Source: Qipengyuania sp. SS22 (lineage in GTDB: Bacteria; Pseudomonadota; Alphaproteobacteria; Sphingomonadales; Sphingomonadaceae). From it: 64,000 nucleotides of DNA. Every line of letters begins with the position of its first letter. The first letter of the stretch is position 1. The translations under genes were made by a program, and so were the position numbers. The stretch is from contig NZ_CP107048.1 in NCBI RefSeq assembly GCF_025736935.1, positions 930,001 through 994,000 of the forward strand. Direction: 5' to 3'. Positions 9,552-19,187 of this stretch are shown here, piece by piece. The notes under the pieces were generated by a model, which saw nothing but the letters and a program-made list of their open reading frames with translations, was not told where the DNA came from and made no database searches.

Positions 9552-10694
9552 ATGCAGGATCCAGCTCCCCTCCCCGGTTTCGCCGCGATCGTCGTCGCGG
9601 CCGGCCAAGGCCTGCGCGCGGGACAGCCCCTGCCCAAGCAATTTGCGATCTGGCGCGGCAAGCCGGTGCTGCGGCACTCGGTCGAAAGCCTGCTTTCTGC
9701 GGGTGCCGGCCCCCTGGTTATCGCGGTGCCCGAGAATGCCGAGCAAGCGGCGCATGCGGCCCTGGCCGGGCTTGAGGGATATCGACTCGTCGCAGGCGGC
9801 GAGACGCGTCAGCAATCGGTCGTCTGCGCGCTGCGAGCCATGGGTGCGGCCGAACGCGTGCTTATCCACGACGCAGCGCGACCCGATCTCCCGCGTACCG
9901 TCATCGAACGCCTGCTCGCTGCTCTCGATGATCATGCGGGAGCGATCCCCGTACTCCCGGTGGTCGACAGCCTGTCACTCGACGAAGCCGGCATGATGAG
10001 CGGGACCGCCCCGCGCGAGCAATTGCGCCGGGTGCAGACACCGCAGGCGTTTCGCTTTGCAGCGATCGTCGCCGCGCACAACGCTTGGCAGTCCGAAGCC
10101 GCTGCCGGCGATGATGCGCAGGTCCTGCGCGCGGCTGGCGGCGAAGTCGCGCATGTGACGGGTGACGAACGTCTGGCCAAATTGACTTTCGGGGAGGATT
10201 TCATGACCCAATTGCCGCCCATACGGACCGGGATGGGATACGACGTCCACCGTCTTGCCGCAGGCGAGGAGCTCTGGCTCGGCGGTATCCGCATCGAGCA
10301 TGACAAGGGGTTGGCGGGGCACAGCGATGCCGATGTCGGCCTCCATGCCATCGTTGATGCGTTGCTCGGGGCGATCGGCAATGGCGACATCGGCAGCCAT
10401 TTCCCGCCCAGCGATCCGCAGTGGAAGGGTGCCAGCAGCGACCGGTTCCTGACCCACGCCGCGCAGCTTGTCGGCGAAGCAGGATATGGGATCGGCAATA
10501 TCGACCTGACGATCATCTGCGAGGCACCCAAGATCGGTCCACACCGCGAAGCCATGCGGACCCGGATCGCCGAGCTGCTTGGCGTTGACATCGCGGCGAT
10601 ATCGGTAAAGGCCACCACCACCGAACGGCTGGGGTTTACCGGACGCGGTGAAGGGATCGCGGCGCAGGCCGTAGCAACGATAATCAGGGAGTAA
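9552..10694 (+). CDS. ispDF: Bifunctional IspD/IspF (MEP isoprenoid pathway)
   Basis: One protein carries two steps of the non-mevalonate isoprenoid pathway: IspD (MEP cytidylyltransferase, about 1-215) and IspF (2-C-methyl-D-erythritol 2,4-cyclodiphosphate synthase, about 220-380). IspD shows FAAIVVAAGQGLRAG (nucleotide loop), LIHDAARPD and VQTPQAFRF. IspF shows GMGYDVHRL with the metal-binding Asp and His, GHSDADVGLHA, GDIGSHFPP and ATTTERLGFTGRGEGIAA. The fusion is common in alphaproteobacteria. I chose ATG 9552, directly before the IspD fold, rather than the upstream in-frame start at 9492, whose extra 20 residues fall in the promoter gap. The stop is 3 bases before the next GTG start. 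Confidence 0.95.
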   Translation: MQDPAPLPGFAAIVVAAGQGLRAGQPLPKQFAIWRGKPVLRHSVESLLSAGAGPLVIAVPENAEQAAHAALAGLEGYRLVAGGETRQQSVVCALRAMGAAERVLIHDAARPDLPRTVIERLLAALDDHAGAIPVLPVVDSLSLDEAGMMSGTAPREQLRRVQTPQAFRFAAIVAAHNAWQSEAAAGDDAQVLRAAGGEVAHVTGDERLAKLTFGEDFMTQLPPIRTGMGYDVHRLAAGEELWLGGIRIEHDKGLAGHSDADVGLHAIVDALLGAIGNGDIGSHFPPSDPQWKGASSDRFLTHAAQLVGEAGYGIGNIDLTIICEAPKIGPHREAMRTRIAELLGVDIAAISVKATTTERLGFTGRGEGIAAQAVATIIRE

Positions 10695-10697
10695 CGG

Positions 10698-11246
10698 GTG
10701 AGCAAATCGAACTACGGCAGGATCGCTGCCGGAGCAGTGGCAACCATCGGGCTACTGCATGCGCAAGCGGCGATGGCGCAGCAGTGCATCGCGCCCGAGG
10801 ATCTGACCGATGCCGGTATTTATGCGGTTCCGGTGATCGCCGAAGGCTTCGCGGCATCCTGCACGCCCTATCTCGAATCGGACGGGTTCTTCGCGTCGCG
10901 CGGGGACGAGTTCGTGGCACCTTATACCGCGATGCAGACCGAAAGCTGGCCCGGAACCCTGCGCGTATTCATGAACTTCGCCACACGCGGGCAAGAGGAC
11001 GGGACCGCAAGCGAGCGATCGGAAGTGTTCGGAAGCCTGCCGCCCGAAGCGCTGCGTTCGTTCGTGGATGCTTTCCTCGCACAGAAAATCGGCGAGGAGA
11101 TCAAACCCGACGACTGCGCGAAGATCGAGCGCGCGATGGAATTGCTCGCCCCGCTCCCGCCCGAGAATTTCGGCGGCTTGCTGGCCTTCTTTCTGGATGT
11201 CTCCAAGGTCCGGGATCCGCAGGTATGCGACCCCGACCGGCCATGA
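10698..11246 (+). CDS. Exported protein of unknown function
   Basis: I do not recognise the family. The 182-residue product starts at GTG, 3 bases after ispDF. It has a typical signal peptide (about 1-28) ending AAMA-QQC, so it is probably periplasmic. The mature part has four cysteines (in QQC, SCTPY, DDCAK and QVCDP), enough for two disulfides, and a C-terminal half rich in predicted helices (RSFVDAFLAQKIGEE, ENFGGLLAFFLDV). It overlaps pncC by four bases (ATGA). The position between an isoprenoid enzyme and an NMN amidohydrolase gives no clear hint of function. Confidence 0.7.
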   Translation: MSKSNYGRIAAGAVATIGLLHAQAAMAQQCIAPEDLTDAGIYAVPVIAEGFAASCTPYLESDGFFASRGDEFVAPYTAMQTESWPGTLRVFMNFATRGQEDGTASERSEVFGSLPPEALRSFVDAFLAQKIGEEIKPDDCAKIERAMELLAPLPPENFGGLLAFFLDVSKVRDPQVCDPDRP

Positions 11247-11743
11247 CTACCGCCCTTCTCCCGCCGGATATCGAAGAACTCGCACGCAAAGTGGTCGAAG
11301 CCAATTCCGCCGCGGGTCGGCAGGTCGCCGTGGCCGAAAGCTGCACCGGCGGCCTGGTCGCCGCGGCGCTGACCGAGATCCCGGGTTCGTCTGCCATGTT
11401 CGATCGCGGCTTCGTCACCTATTCGAACGAAGCGAAGATGGAATCGCTTGGCGTCCCGCTCGAGATCATCGAAACCTTCGGCGCGGTGTCGATCGCCTGC
11501 GCCTGGGCGATGGCCAAGGGCGCGCTGGAAAAGAGCAAGGCCGATGTCGCGGTGGCGATCAGCGGCGTTGCCGGCCCCGGTGGCGGCACCGATCTCAAGC
11601 CTGTGGGTACGGTCGTCTTTGCACGCGTGGTGCGGGGCGACGAGGGCGAACCCGAGGGTGAGCTCAAGCTTTTCGAACCGACCTCGCGCGCCGATATCCG
11701 CCGCGCTGCGACGATCTGCGCGCTCGAGCTGTTGGTGCCCTAA
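11243..11743 (+). CDS. pncC: Nicotinamide-nucleotide amidohydrolase PncC (CinA C-terminal family)
   Basis: PncC deamidates NMN to nicotinic acid mononucleotide, recycling pyridine nucleotides released by DNA ligase. The 166-residue protein is the stand-alone CinA C-terminal domain, without the N-terminal molybdopterin-like domain of full CinA. It shows AESCTGGLVA with the catalytic Ser33, VTYSNEAK with Tyr60 and Lys65, and SGVAGPGGGTDLKPVG. The ATG overlaps the previous stop (ATGA). The TAA stop interlocks with the stop of the convergent ratA gene in the bases CTAA. Confidence 0.92.
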   Translation: MTTALLPPDIEELARKVVEANSAAGRQVAVAESCTGGLVAAALTEIPGSSAMFDRGFVTYSNEAKMESLGVPLEIIETFGAVSIACAWAMAKGALEKSKADVAVAISGVAGPGGGTDLKPVGTVVFARVVRGDEGEPEGELKLFEPTSRADIRRAATICALELLVP

Positions 11744-12195
11744 AGGTTGGCAGCCGCGTTTTCCCGGCCATAGAGCGCATCGGCGCGGTCTTCGAAGGCC
11801 TGCACCATCTTGCGGAAAGCACGGTCGAAATACTGGCCTGCCAGCGCCTCGAACACGGCGTTGCGAAAGGTAAAGTCGACACAGAAATCGACCTCGCACC
11901 CGCCGTCTTCGGTAGGCGTGAAGGTCCAGTTGTTGTCGAGATCCTTGAGCGGCCCGTCGACGTAGAACACTTCGAGATGTTCGGGCCGCTGTTTGACGAC
12001 GCGCGAGGTGAACTTCTCGCGGATCGCCTTGAACCCGACCAGCATGTCGGCAGTCATCTCGGTTGCGCTGTCGCTGCGCACGCGGGTCGCGACGACCCAT
12101 GGCAGGAACTCGCCATAGCTGCCGACATCGGCCACAAGGTCGAACATCTGCTCCTGGCTGTAAGGCAGCCGCCGTTTCTCACGGATGCCGGGCAT
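11740..12195 (-). CDS. RatA/COQ10-like START-domain protein
   Basis: Member of the COQ10/RatA branch of polyketide cyclase-like START domains. COQ10 binds ubiquinone and supports respiration; E. coli RatA was described as a ribosome-binding toxin. The 151-residue product opens with REKRRLPYSQEQMFDLVADV and contains YGEFLPWVVATRVRS and VDFCVDFTFRN, all typical of the family. In alphaproteobacteria the ubiquinone-binding role is more likely (inference). Its ATG overlaps the lipA stop by one base (TGATG), so both are read from one message. Confidence 0.88.
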   Translation of the reverse strand: MPGIREKRRLPYSQEQMFDLVADVGSYGEFLPWVVATRVRSDSATEMTADMLVGFKAIREKFTSRVVKQRPEHLEVFYVDGPLKDLDNNWTFTPTEDGGCEVDFCVDFTFRNAVFEALAGQYFDRAFRKMVQAFEDRADALYGRENAAANL

Positions 12196-13148
12196 CAGGC
12201 GCCCTGCTTGGCTAGCTTTGCTTCGCGCGCTGCGCGCATTTCGGCAAAATCGTCACCGGCATGGTAGCTCGACCGGGTGAGCGGGCTCGAGGCGACCTGC
12301 AGGAACCCCTTGGCGCGCGCGATCGAACCATAGGCAGCGAACTGCTTGGGGGTAACGAAATCCTCGACCGTGGCATGCTTGGGCGTCGGCTGGAGATATT
12401 GGCCCATGGTGATGAAATCGATGCCCGCACTGCGCATGTCGTCCATCACCTGATGCACTTCGAGCCGGCCCTCGCCAAGACCCAGCATGATGCCCGACTT
12501 GGTGAAGATCAGCGGATTATTCGCCTTTGCCTCTTCGAGCAGGCGCAGCGAAGCGTAGTAGCGCGCACCCGGGCGGATCGTGGGATAGAGCCGCGGGACG
12601 GTTTCCAGATTGTGGTTGAACACATCGGGCCCGGCTTCGCAGATCTCGGCGATCGACTCCTTCATCCGCCCCTTGAAGTCGGGCGTGAGGATTTCGATCG
12701 TCGTATTCGGCGTTTCGCGGCGCAGCGCGTTGATGACCTTTACGAACTGGCCCGCGCCGCGATCGGGCAGATCGTCGCGGTCGACGCTGGTGATGACGAT
12801 ATGCTCGAGCCCCATCGCCGCCGCCGCCGTAGCCGTATGCTCGGGCTCCAGCGGATCGACTGGCATCGGCATACCCGTCTTGATGTTGCAGAACCGGCAG
12901 GCGCGCGTGCAGGTATCGCCAAGGATCATTACCGTGGCGTGCTTCTTGGTCCAGCATTCGCCGATGTTCGGGCAAGCCGCTTCCTCGCACACGGTATGCA
13001 GGTTGAGTTCGCGCATCAGCTTGCGCGTTTCCTGATATCCCTTGCTGACAGGCGCCTTGACCCTGATCCAGTCGGGCTTGCGTTGCATCTTGGGGCGTTC
13101 GCCCTCGGGCTGGGGTGCGGAGGAGAGGTCGTTCATGTCACGGCCCAT
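12195..13148 (-). CDS. lipA: Lipoyl synthase LipA
   Basis: Radical SAM enzyme that inserts two sulfurs into octanoyl groups on lipoyl domains, for example on the pdhB product encoded at 22445-23830. The 317-residue protein has the LipA-specific cluster cysteines Cys54, Cys59 and Cys65 ([12 protein letters not shown]) and the radical SAM triad Cys80, Cys84, Cys87 (CTRACRFC), followed by [15 protein letters not shown] and the closing [12 protein letters not shown]. Start ATG 13148 is favoured over the in-frame ATG at 13136 because GGGGAGGGGG sits just upstream as a strong ribosome-binding site. Cotranscribed with the ratA-like gene. Confidence 0.97.
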   Translation of the reverse strand: MGRDMNDLSSAPQPEGERPKMQRKPDWIRVKAPVSKGYQETRKLMRELNLHTVCEEAACPNIGECWTKKHATVMILGDTCTRACRFCNIKTGMPMPVDPLEPEHTATAAAAMGLEHIVITSVDRDDLPDRGAGQFVKVINALRRETPNTTIEILTPDFKGRMKESIAEICEAGPDVFNHNLETVPRLYPTIRPGARYYASLRLLEEAKANNPLIFTKSGIMLGLGEGRLEVHQVMDDMRSAGIDFITMGQYLQPTPKHATVEDFVTPKQFAAYGSIARAKGFLQVASSPLTRSSYHAGDDFAEMRAAREAKLAKQGA

Positions 13149-13233
13149 CTAGGCCCCCTCCCCGCGCACGGCAACCCATCGCCAATCGCACCGGCACTTG
13201 CGTCGCACCACTTTTCGGGGCAGCGGAGCGGGC

Positions 13234-13872
13234 ATGAAGACATTCGCCGATATGATCGAAGGGTATGGCCGCTTCCGCGAAGGCGACTGGCAGCGTCAGC
13301 ACGATCGCTGGGAGCAGCTCAGGGGCGGCCAGTCGCCGCAGGTCATGGTCATCGCCTGTTCGGACAGCCGGGTCGATCCGGCGCAGATCTTCGACGTCGA
13401 TCCGGGCGAGATTTTCGTCGTCCGCAATGTCGCGGCACTGGTTCCGCCGTTCGAAACCACCCCCGGACGTCACGGCGTATCGGCCGCGCTCGAATTCGCG
13501 GTCCAGTTCCTCAAGGTGCGCGAAGTGGTCGTCATGGGCCACGGCATGTGCGGCGGCTGCAAGGCCGCGCTGACGCAGGATTTGCATGGCAATGAACTCG
13601 GCGAAGGCGGGTTCGTCGCGCATTGGATCGACATGCTCGATGCGGTGCGCGGCCCGATCGCCGCCGCGCAGGGCACCAGCGGACGCGGCGCCGAGCGCGC
13701 GATGGAACTGGCCGCGGTCAAGGTTAGCCTGGAGAACCTGCGCACCTTCCCCTGCGTCCGGGAGAAGGAAGCCGACGGATCGCTCGCCGTGCGCGGCGCC
13801 TATTTCGCGATTTCGGATGGCATCCTTCACCTGCTCGACGAGACCAGCGGGGAGTTCTTGCCGGCCTCGTGA
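13234..13872 (+). CDS. Beta-class carbonic anhydrase
   Basis: Interconverts CO2 and bicarbonate in the cytoplasm. From the ATG preceded by GGAG, the protein has 212 residues with the beta-class zinc and catalytic residues: Cys42 and Asp44 in ACSDSRVDP, His103 and Cys106 in MGHGMCGGC. The VVRNVAALVPP segment and RHGVSAALEFAVQFLKV helix are also family hallmarks. An upstream in-frame start (13198) would add 12 residues without a ribosome-binding site. Divergent from lipA and followed 36 bases later by the NYN gene. Confidence 0.95.
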   Translation: MKTFADMIEGYGRFREGDWQRQHDRWEQLRGGQSPQVMVIACSDSRVDPAQIFDVDPGEIFVVRNVAALVPPFETTPGRHGVSAALEFAVQFLKVREVVVMGHGMCGGCKAALTQDLHGNELGEGGFVAHWIDMLDAVRGPIAAAQGTSGRGAERAMELAAVKVSLENLRTFPCVREKEADGSLAVRGAYFAISDGILHLLDETSGEFLPAS

Positions 13873-13908
13873 CTTGCGCCGCGCGAGTCCTGCGGTCATG
13901 GAGCGGGC

Positions 13909-14628
13909 ATGTCGGAATTCGAACAGCGCAACATCGCCCTTCTCATCGATTCGGATAACGCGAGCCCATCGGGGATCGACCCGGTCCTGACCGTCCTCGC
14001 CGAGCTCGGCCAGGTCAATATCCGCCGGGCCTATGGCAATTGGCGCAAGACCAGCCTCAAGGGCTGGATCGACCTGATGCATCGCTATGGCATCGAACCG
14101 CAGCAGCAGTTCGACATAACCAAGGGCAAGAACGCCACAGACATGAAGATGACCATCGATGCGATGGACCTGCTTTATCGCGGGCGCGTCCACGGCTTCG
14201 GCATCATGAGTTCGGACAGCGATTTCATGCCGCTGGCGATGCGGATCCGGCAGGAAGGCCTGCCCGTCTACGGTTTCGGCGGTGCCAAGACACCCGACGC
14301 GTTCCGCCAGGCCTGCACCCGCTTCATCGATGTCAACGCGCTGATCAAGGCGGAGAAGGACAGCCGCAAGGAAGGCGGACCGAGCAAGGAATCGAATGTC
14401 CTCGACAAGGAACTGCTCGATCTCCTGTTCGATGCCTATGCAGCCAGCAAGCGCGACGACAAGGGTTACGCCAATTTGTCCGAAGTCGGTCAGCGCGCGG
14501 GCAATCGGTCGAGCTTCGACACCCGCAATTACGGCTTTGCCCGCCTCACCGATCTGATCGAGACGATCCCCAATTTTTCGGTCGAACGCCGCGCCAACGG
14601 CCAGAGCTTCGTCAAGCGGTTGCGTTGA
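13909..14628 (+). CDS. NYN domain protein with C-terminal OST-HTH/LOTUS domain
   Basis: Predicted metal-dependent RNase of the LabA/DUF88 type. The 239-residue product has an N-terminal NYN (PIN-like) domain with conserved acidic residues Asp14 (LLIDSDNAS), Asp78 (NATDMKM) and Asp103/Asp105 (SSDSDFMPLA), and a C-terminal winged-helix-like OST-HTH segment (about 166-238, GYANLSEVGQRAGNR and FARLTDLIETIPNF). OST-HTH domains bind RNA, so the pair is usually read as an RNA-degrading or RNA-sensing protein; the target is unknown. ATG is preceded by GGAG in the 36-base gap after the carbonic anhydrase gene. Confidence 0.87.
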   Translation: MSEFEQRNIALLIDSDNASPSGIDPVLTVLAELGQVNIRRAYGNWRKTSLKGWIDLMHRYGIEPQQQFDITKGKNATDMKMTIDAMDLLYRGRVHGFGIMSSDSDFMPLAMRIRQEGLPVYGFGGAKTPDAFRQACTRFIDVNALIKAEKDSRKEGGPSKESNVLDKELLDLLFDAYAASKRDDKGYANLSEVGQRAGNRSSFDTRNYGFARLTDLIETIPNFSVERRANGQSFVKRLR

Positions 14629-14630
14629 CG

Positions 14631-14661
14631 AAAAAAGGGGCGCGAACCGCAGTCCGCGCCC
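14631..14661 (-). terminator. Rho-independent terminator of the TPR-protein gene
   Basis: Arms GGGCGCG (14638-14644) and CGCGCCC (14655-14661) form a perfect 7-base-pair stem with a 10-base loop. On the minus strand the stem is followed by six T (14631-14636), so this terminates the gene at 14689-15969. On the plus strand it may also stop the NYN transcript. Confidence 0.85.
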
Positions 14662-14688
14662 TTCCTATTAGATTCGAGCTAAACGCTC

Positions 14689-15969
14689 TTACATCGTGCC
14701 TGCAGCCTGCTGCGCGGTGTAGATCGCCCAAAGATTGGCGATCGGCTTGCGCGCGCCTTCGACCTTGTTGAAGGTCGCTTCGGCCTCGGCAAATTTGCCC
14801 TGGTCGAACTGGGCGATCCCAAGGCGGGTCATGATCATCGCCGTATTGGCACCCGGAACGGTCAGCGCCTTCGTGTAGAAGGTTTCCGCATCCGCCGGGC
14901 GTTCTTGGCTGAGCAACGTGTCACCGGCCGCGAGGACGGTATTGATCGTAGCGCCCGCCTTGTTCGCATCGGCCATCAGCCCATCCATGTCGGCCCGGTC
15001 GGCTGCCGCGCGTTCGGCGGCCTGGCGGCGGGTATCGGTTACATAGGGATCGGTCTGGTCGAGCATACCGTTGGCGTAGCCCTCGTCGATCACCGAAACG
15101 ACTTCGGCGGGAAGACGGCGATAATCGGCCGCATCGACATATTCGAGGTAGAGCTTGCCGTCGCGCAGCACACCAACCCGCTGGCCAAGACGCAGAAGGT
15201 CGAGGATTTCGGGGTTCTCATAGCCACCGGTATTCAGCAGGATGGCGACCGCATCGCCCCAGCTGTCCTCACCCGGGTACTGGGTGACGTACCACGCCGA
15301 ATACTTGTTGGCTTCCGCATTGAGGTTGTTGTTGTATGCCTGCGCGAGACCGCGTTTCAGCCATGCTTCATCGATTGTTTCACCAGCCGCAACCCTGGCG
15401 TTGATGAGGTCGCTCAGATATGTAAGCCCCTGCTGCGCCTGATCTTCCGCGAAGTAGCTTTCCGCAACGAAGATCAGCGGATCGTTGTCGGTATAGCCCG
15501 CGTCTGCCGAGGCCTGGAAGTAGGGCCGAGCCTTACCATAGTCGTTCGCCGCATAGGCGAGCTGCCCGGCAACGAAATTGAACTGGCCGATGTTTTCTTC
15601 GGGCACATTGCCGCTCTGCAGCATCAGTTCCATGCCCTGCAAAGCGACCACCTGGTCCTGCTGCTTGGCAGCGTTCGCATAGATGAAGCTACCCGCCGCA
15701 TAGCGGTCGTCATTGTTTTCGGTCGCTGCTATGAGGCCCGGAAAGCCAGCCTTGAGCGCGGGATAATCGAGCGGTTCGGTGGCCGCGATAACTTCGAGCG
15801 GCTGGTAGGTTGCGATGAATGTCTTCGAATATTTCGGCTTCGGCTTCTTCTGCGCGAATGCTGGTGTTTCAATAGCCGCGGTGCCGATGACACCGCCGGT
15901 TGCCAGAGCGATGGCCAGAGCGAAGGTCGAAGCTGCGCCGTTCTTGCGGGCGAGACGAGTGAAAATCAT
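14689..15969 (-). CDS. Exported TPR-repeat protein
   Basis: The product of 426 residues begins at ATG 15969, preceded by GGGAG; the frame is open further upstream but that part lies in the gyrA promoter gap. A signal peptide (about 1-39) ends TPAFA-QKK, so the protein is periplasmic or surface-located. The mature part holds several tetratricopeptide-like helical pairs (GQLAYAANDYGKARPYFQ, ETFYTKALTVPGAN, GIAQFDQGKFAEAEATFNKV), implying a scaffold that binds other proteins. I do not know a specific function. A strong terminator follows the gene. It is divergent from gyrA. Confidence 0.82.
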   Translation of the reverse strand: MIFTRLARKNGAASTFALAIALATGGVIGTAAIETPAFAQKKPKPKYSKTFIATYQPLEVIAATEPLDYPALKAGFPGLIAATENNDDRYAAGSFIYANAAKQQDQVVALQGMELMLQSGNVPEENIGQFNFVAGQLAYAANDYGKARPYFQASADAGYTDNDPLIFVAESYFAEDQAQQGLTYLSDLINARVAAGETIDEAWLKRGLAQAYNNNLNAEANKYSAWYVTQYPGEDSWGDAVAILLNTGGYENPEILDLLRLGQRVGVLRDGKLYLEYVDAADYRRLPAEVVSVIDEGYANGMLDQTDPYVTDTRRQAAERAAADRADMDGLMADANKAGATINTVLAAGDTLLSQERPADAETFYTKALTVPGANTAMIMTRLGIAQFDQGKFAEAEATFNKVEGARKPIANLWAIYTAQQAAGTM

Positions 15970-16272
15970 GTGGTAAACTCCCAAGAGTGAAAAGGGGGCT
16001 GAGCGCGCCGGGCGCCGATATGAAAAGGTCTGGGCGGGACATGCCGCGTGCGGGCGCTCATTGCAAATTCTTCTACCGGAACGGGGCTGAACACGCATTG
16101 AATGCGCCTTCGCCCCGTGGTTCATGGTTACTATTCGCGACTGCACCACCCATATGTGGAAAAAGCGCGCGAAACCGGGCTTTGGTTCCCGCTCGCGAGT
16201 GGCGCTAGGGCGCCCTTTCGCCTAGGCTCCAAACCATCAGAACATAAGCATTTCGCAGTACGGAAACACATC
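15970..16272. other. Divergent intergenic region between the TPR gene and gyrA
   Basis: About 300 bases without a convincing gene. It must hold the promoters of both neighbours, but I find no clear -35/-10 pair. It contains a GC-rich inverted repeat around GGCGCTAGGGCGCCCTTTCGCC (16200-16222) of unknown meaning. The gyrA frame is open back to 16102, yet codon use there does not look coding. Confidence 0.5.
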
Positions 16273-19110
16273 TTGTCCGACGATACCGATCTTCTCGATA
16301 ATCCCGCTCCCGGCGGTGAAGAATACGCGCGCATCGACATCGTCGATGAAATGAAAACCAGCTATCTCGATTACGCGATGAGCGTGATCGTGAGCCGGGC
16401 GCTCCCTGATGTGCGTGACGGGCTCAAGCCAGTCCACCGGCGCATTCTCTTCGCCAGCCAGGAAGGCGGCTTCGTCGCCGGGCGCCCCTATCGCAAGAGC
16501 GCCAAGATCGTCGGCGACGTGATGGGTAACTATCACCCGCATGGCGATTCCGCGATCTACGATGCGCTGGCGCGCATGACGCAGGACTGGTCGCTGCGGG
16601 TCCCGCTGATCGACGGTCAGGGCAATTTCGGCTCGATGGATCCCGATCCGCCTGCCAGCATGCGCTATACCGAAGCGCGGCTGGCGCGGGTTGCCAACTC
16701 GCTGCTCGACGATCTCGACAAGGACACGGTCGACTTCTCCGACAATTACGACGGCTCGCGCCGCGAACCCACGGTGCTCCCGGCGCGTTTCCCGAACCTG
16801 CTGGTCAACGGCGCGGGCGGCATCGCGGTCGGCATGGCGACCAATATCCCGCCACATAATCTGGGCGAAGTGATCGACGGCTGTCTCGCCTTTATCGAGA
16901 ATCCCGCGATTACCTCCGAAGAACTGTTCGAGATCATTCCGGGACCGGATTTCCCCACTTCCCCGCTTATCCTCGGCAAATCCGGCGCGCGCTCGGCCTA
17001 TACCACCGGGCGTGGGTCGATCCTCCAGCGTGCCCGCCACGAGATCGAGACCAAGGGCAACCGCCAGTCGATCGTGCTGACGTCGATCCCCTATCAGGTC
17101 GGCAAGAACGCATTGGTCGAGAAGATCGCCGAAGCCGCGAAGGAAAAGCGGATCGAAGGCGTCTCCGACATCCGGGACGAATCGAGCCGTGAAGGCGTGC
17201 GGATGGTCGTCGACCTCAAGCGCGATGCTTCCCCCGAAGTCGTGCTTAACCAGATCTGGCGCTATACCCCGGCGCAGGCGAGCTTCCCCGCCAATATGCT
17301 GGCCATCCGCGGCGGCCGCCCCGAAGTGCTGACGCTGCGCGACTTTATCCAGGCCTTCATCACCTTCCGCGAAGAGGTCATCACCCGGCGGACCAAGTTC
17401 GAACTGAACAAGGCCCGCGAACGCGCGCACATCTTACTCGGCCTGGTCGTTGCCGTGTCCAACCTCGACGAGGTTGTGGCAATGATCCGCAGTTCGCCCA
17501 ATCCGGCAGAGGCACGCGCCAAGCTGCTCGTCAAGGAATGGCCGATCGGCGATATCGCGCAATATATCGCGCTTGTCGAAGCGATCGAGCCGACCGACGA
17601 ACAATCGGGCGGGACCTATCGCCTGTCCGAACGGCAGGTCAAAGCCATCCTCGATCTGCGGCTGCATCGCCTTACCGCGCTGGGCCGTGACGAGATCGGC
17701 GACGAACTCAAGGAACTCAGCCTCGCGATCGAGGAATATCTCTCGATCCTCGCCGATCGCGTAAAGCTTTACGACGTTCTGCGCGAGGAACTTGAAGAGA
17801 TCCGCAACACCTATGCCACACCTCGCATCAGCGAAATCGCGCCTGCGTGGGACGGGATCGAGGACGAAGACCTGATCGAGCGTGAGGAGATGGTGGTTAC
17901 CGTCACCCATGGCGGGTACATCAAGCGCACCCCGCTCGATGCCTTCCGCGCCCAGGCGCGCGGCGGCAAGGGCCGCAGCGGAATGGCCACCAAGGAAGAA
18001 GACGCGGTCGTCGAAATGTTCGTCACTTCGACGCATAACCCCGTGCTTTTCTTCACCAATACTGGCCGGGTCTATCGCATGAAGGTGTGGAAGCTGCCCG
18101 AAGGCGGACCGCAGACCAAGGGCCGCCCGATGGTCAACCTGTTGCCACTCGGCGACGAGGAACGCGTTACCAACGTTCTTCCTCTGCCCGAAGACGAAAG
18201 CGAATGGAGCACGCTCAACATCGTTTTCGCCACCGAACAGGGCATGGTGCGGCGCAATTCGATGGATGCCTTCACCAACGTGCCCAGCAATGGCAAATAC
18301 GCCATGGGCTTTGTCGAAGGCAGCGGTGACCGGCTCATCGGCGTGCGGTTGCTCAAGAAAGACCAGGAAATCTTCCTTGCGTCGGATGCTGGCAAGGCGA
18401 TCCGTTTCTCGGCTACCGATGCGCGCGAGACCAAGAGCCGGACCGGGATCGGCGTACGCGGCATGAAGCTCAAGGATGGCCAGAAGGTCGTCTCGATGGC
18501 GGTGCTCGAAACCGGCGAACGCGATACCGATGTGCGCGATGCCTATCTCCGCGCCGCCGACTGGAAGAACAACGAGAACACCCCGACGCTCGACGAGGCG
18601 AAGGTTGCCGAGATGGCCGAGGCGGAGGAATTCATCCTGACGCTGACCGCCAATGGCTATGGCAAGATCTCGACCGCGTACGAATATCGCACCACCGGGC
18701 GCGGCGGTCAGGGGCTGACCAATATCGGCGAACCGACGAGCAATCCGGATCGCAATGGTCCGGTCGTCGCCAGCTTCCCCGTACGCCACGGCATGCAGTT
18801 GATGCTGGTGACCGACCGGGCGAAACTGATCCGCCTGCCGCTGCAGTTCCGCCACATGCTCGAAGACGGCTTCGAGACGCATGAAGGCTATTCGATCTCG
18901 GGACGCGGATCTTCGGGCGTGCGTATCTTCAATGTCGCCAAGGGTGAACAAATCGTCGGCGCCGCGCGCATCGACGAGACCGAGGAACCCGAGAACGAGG
19001 CGGAAGAGGCGGTGGCGGACGAAATCGCCGACCGCGGCGGGCTCGACAAGACCGAGCCTTACACCACTGTGCATTCGGACAAGAACATCGACGAGGAACC
19101 GGGCGGCTAG
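16273..19110 (+). CDS. gyrA: DNA gyrase subunit A
   Basis: GyrA cuts and rejoins DNA in gyrase, which introduces negative supercoils. I place the start at TTG 16273, giving 945 residues that open MSDDTDLLD and run straight into [20 protein letters not shown], as in relatives. The catalytic tyrosine is Tyr132 in MRYTEARL. The quinolone-resistance region reads [10 protein letters not shown], with Ser93 and Asp97 corresponding to E. coli Ser83 and Asp87, the susceptible-type residues. The GyrA box that wraps DNA is QARGGKG in the C-terminal beta-pinwheel, and the protein ends in an acidic tail. A terminator follows 30 bases after the stop. Confidence 0.96.
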   Translation: MSDDTDLLDNPAPGGEEYARIDIVDEMKTSYLDYAMSVIVSRALPDVRDGLKPVHRRILFASQEGGFVAGRPYRKSAKIVGDVMGNYHPHGDSAIYDALARMTQDWSLRVPLIDGQGNFGSMDPDPPASMRYTEARLARVANSLLDDLDKDTVDFSDNYDGSRREPTVLPARFPNLLVNGAGGIAVGMATNIPPHNLGEVIDGCLAFIENPAITSEELFEIIPGPDFPTSPLILGKSGARSAYTTGRGSILQRARHEIETKGNRQSIVLTSIPYQVGKNALVEKIAEAAKEKRIEGVSDIRDESSREGVRMVVDLKRDASPEVVLNQIWRYTPAQASFPANMLAIRGGRPEVLTLRDFIQAFITFREEVITRRTKFELNKARERAHILLGLVVAVSNLDEVVAMIRSSPNPAEARAKLLVKEWPIGDIAQYIALVEAIEPTDEQSGGTYRLSERQVKAILDLRLHRLTALGRDEIGDELKELSLAIEEYLSILADRVKLYDVLREELEEIRNTYATPRISEIAPAWDGIEDEDLIEREEMVVTVTHGGYIKRTPLDAFRAQARGGKGRSGMATKEEDAVVEMFVTSTHNPVLFFTNTGRVYRMKVWKLPEGGPQTKGRPMVNLLPLGDEERVTNVLPLPEDESEWSTLNIVFATEQGMVRRNSMDAFTNVPSNGKYAMGFVEGSGDRLIGVRLLKKDQEIFLASDAGKAIRFSATDARETKSRTGIGVRGMKLKDGQKVVSMAVLETGERDTDVRDAYLRAADWKNNENTPTLDEAKVAEMAEAEEFILTLTANGYGKISTAYEYRTTGRGGQGLTNIGEPTSNPDRNGPVVASFPVRHGMQLMLVTDRAKLIRLPLQFRHMLEDGFETHEGYSISGRGSSGVRIFNVAKGEQIVGAARIDETEEPENEAEEAVADEIADRGGLDKTEPYTTVHSDKNIDEEPGG

Positions 19111-19139
19111 TCGCACGCCCCTCTGTCGATCAACCTTCC

Positions 19140-19178
19140 AGCCCGCGTCCGGCCCAGCGCCGTGCGCGGGCTGTTTGC
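19140..19178 (+). terminator. Rho-independent terminator after gyrA
   Basis: Perfect 8-base-pair stem AGCCCGCG (19140-19147) and CGCGGGCT (19165-19172), followed by GTTTGCTT. It lies between gyrA and the convergent YhhN gene. Confidence 0.7.
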
Positions 19179-19187
19179 TTCGACCTG

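Noticed and set aside
17434-19116. 560-residue minus-strand reading frame opposite gyrA
   Set aside because: Antisense shadow; same atypical composition, no domain.
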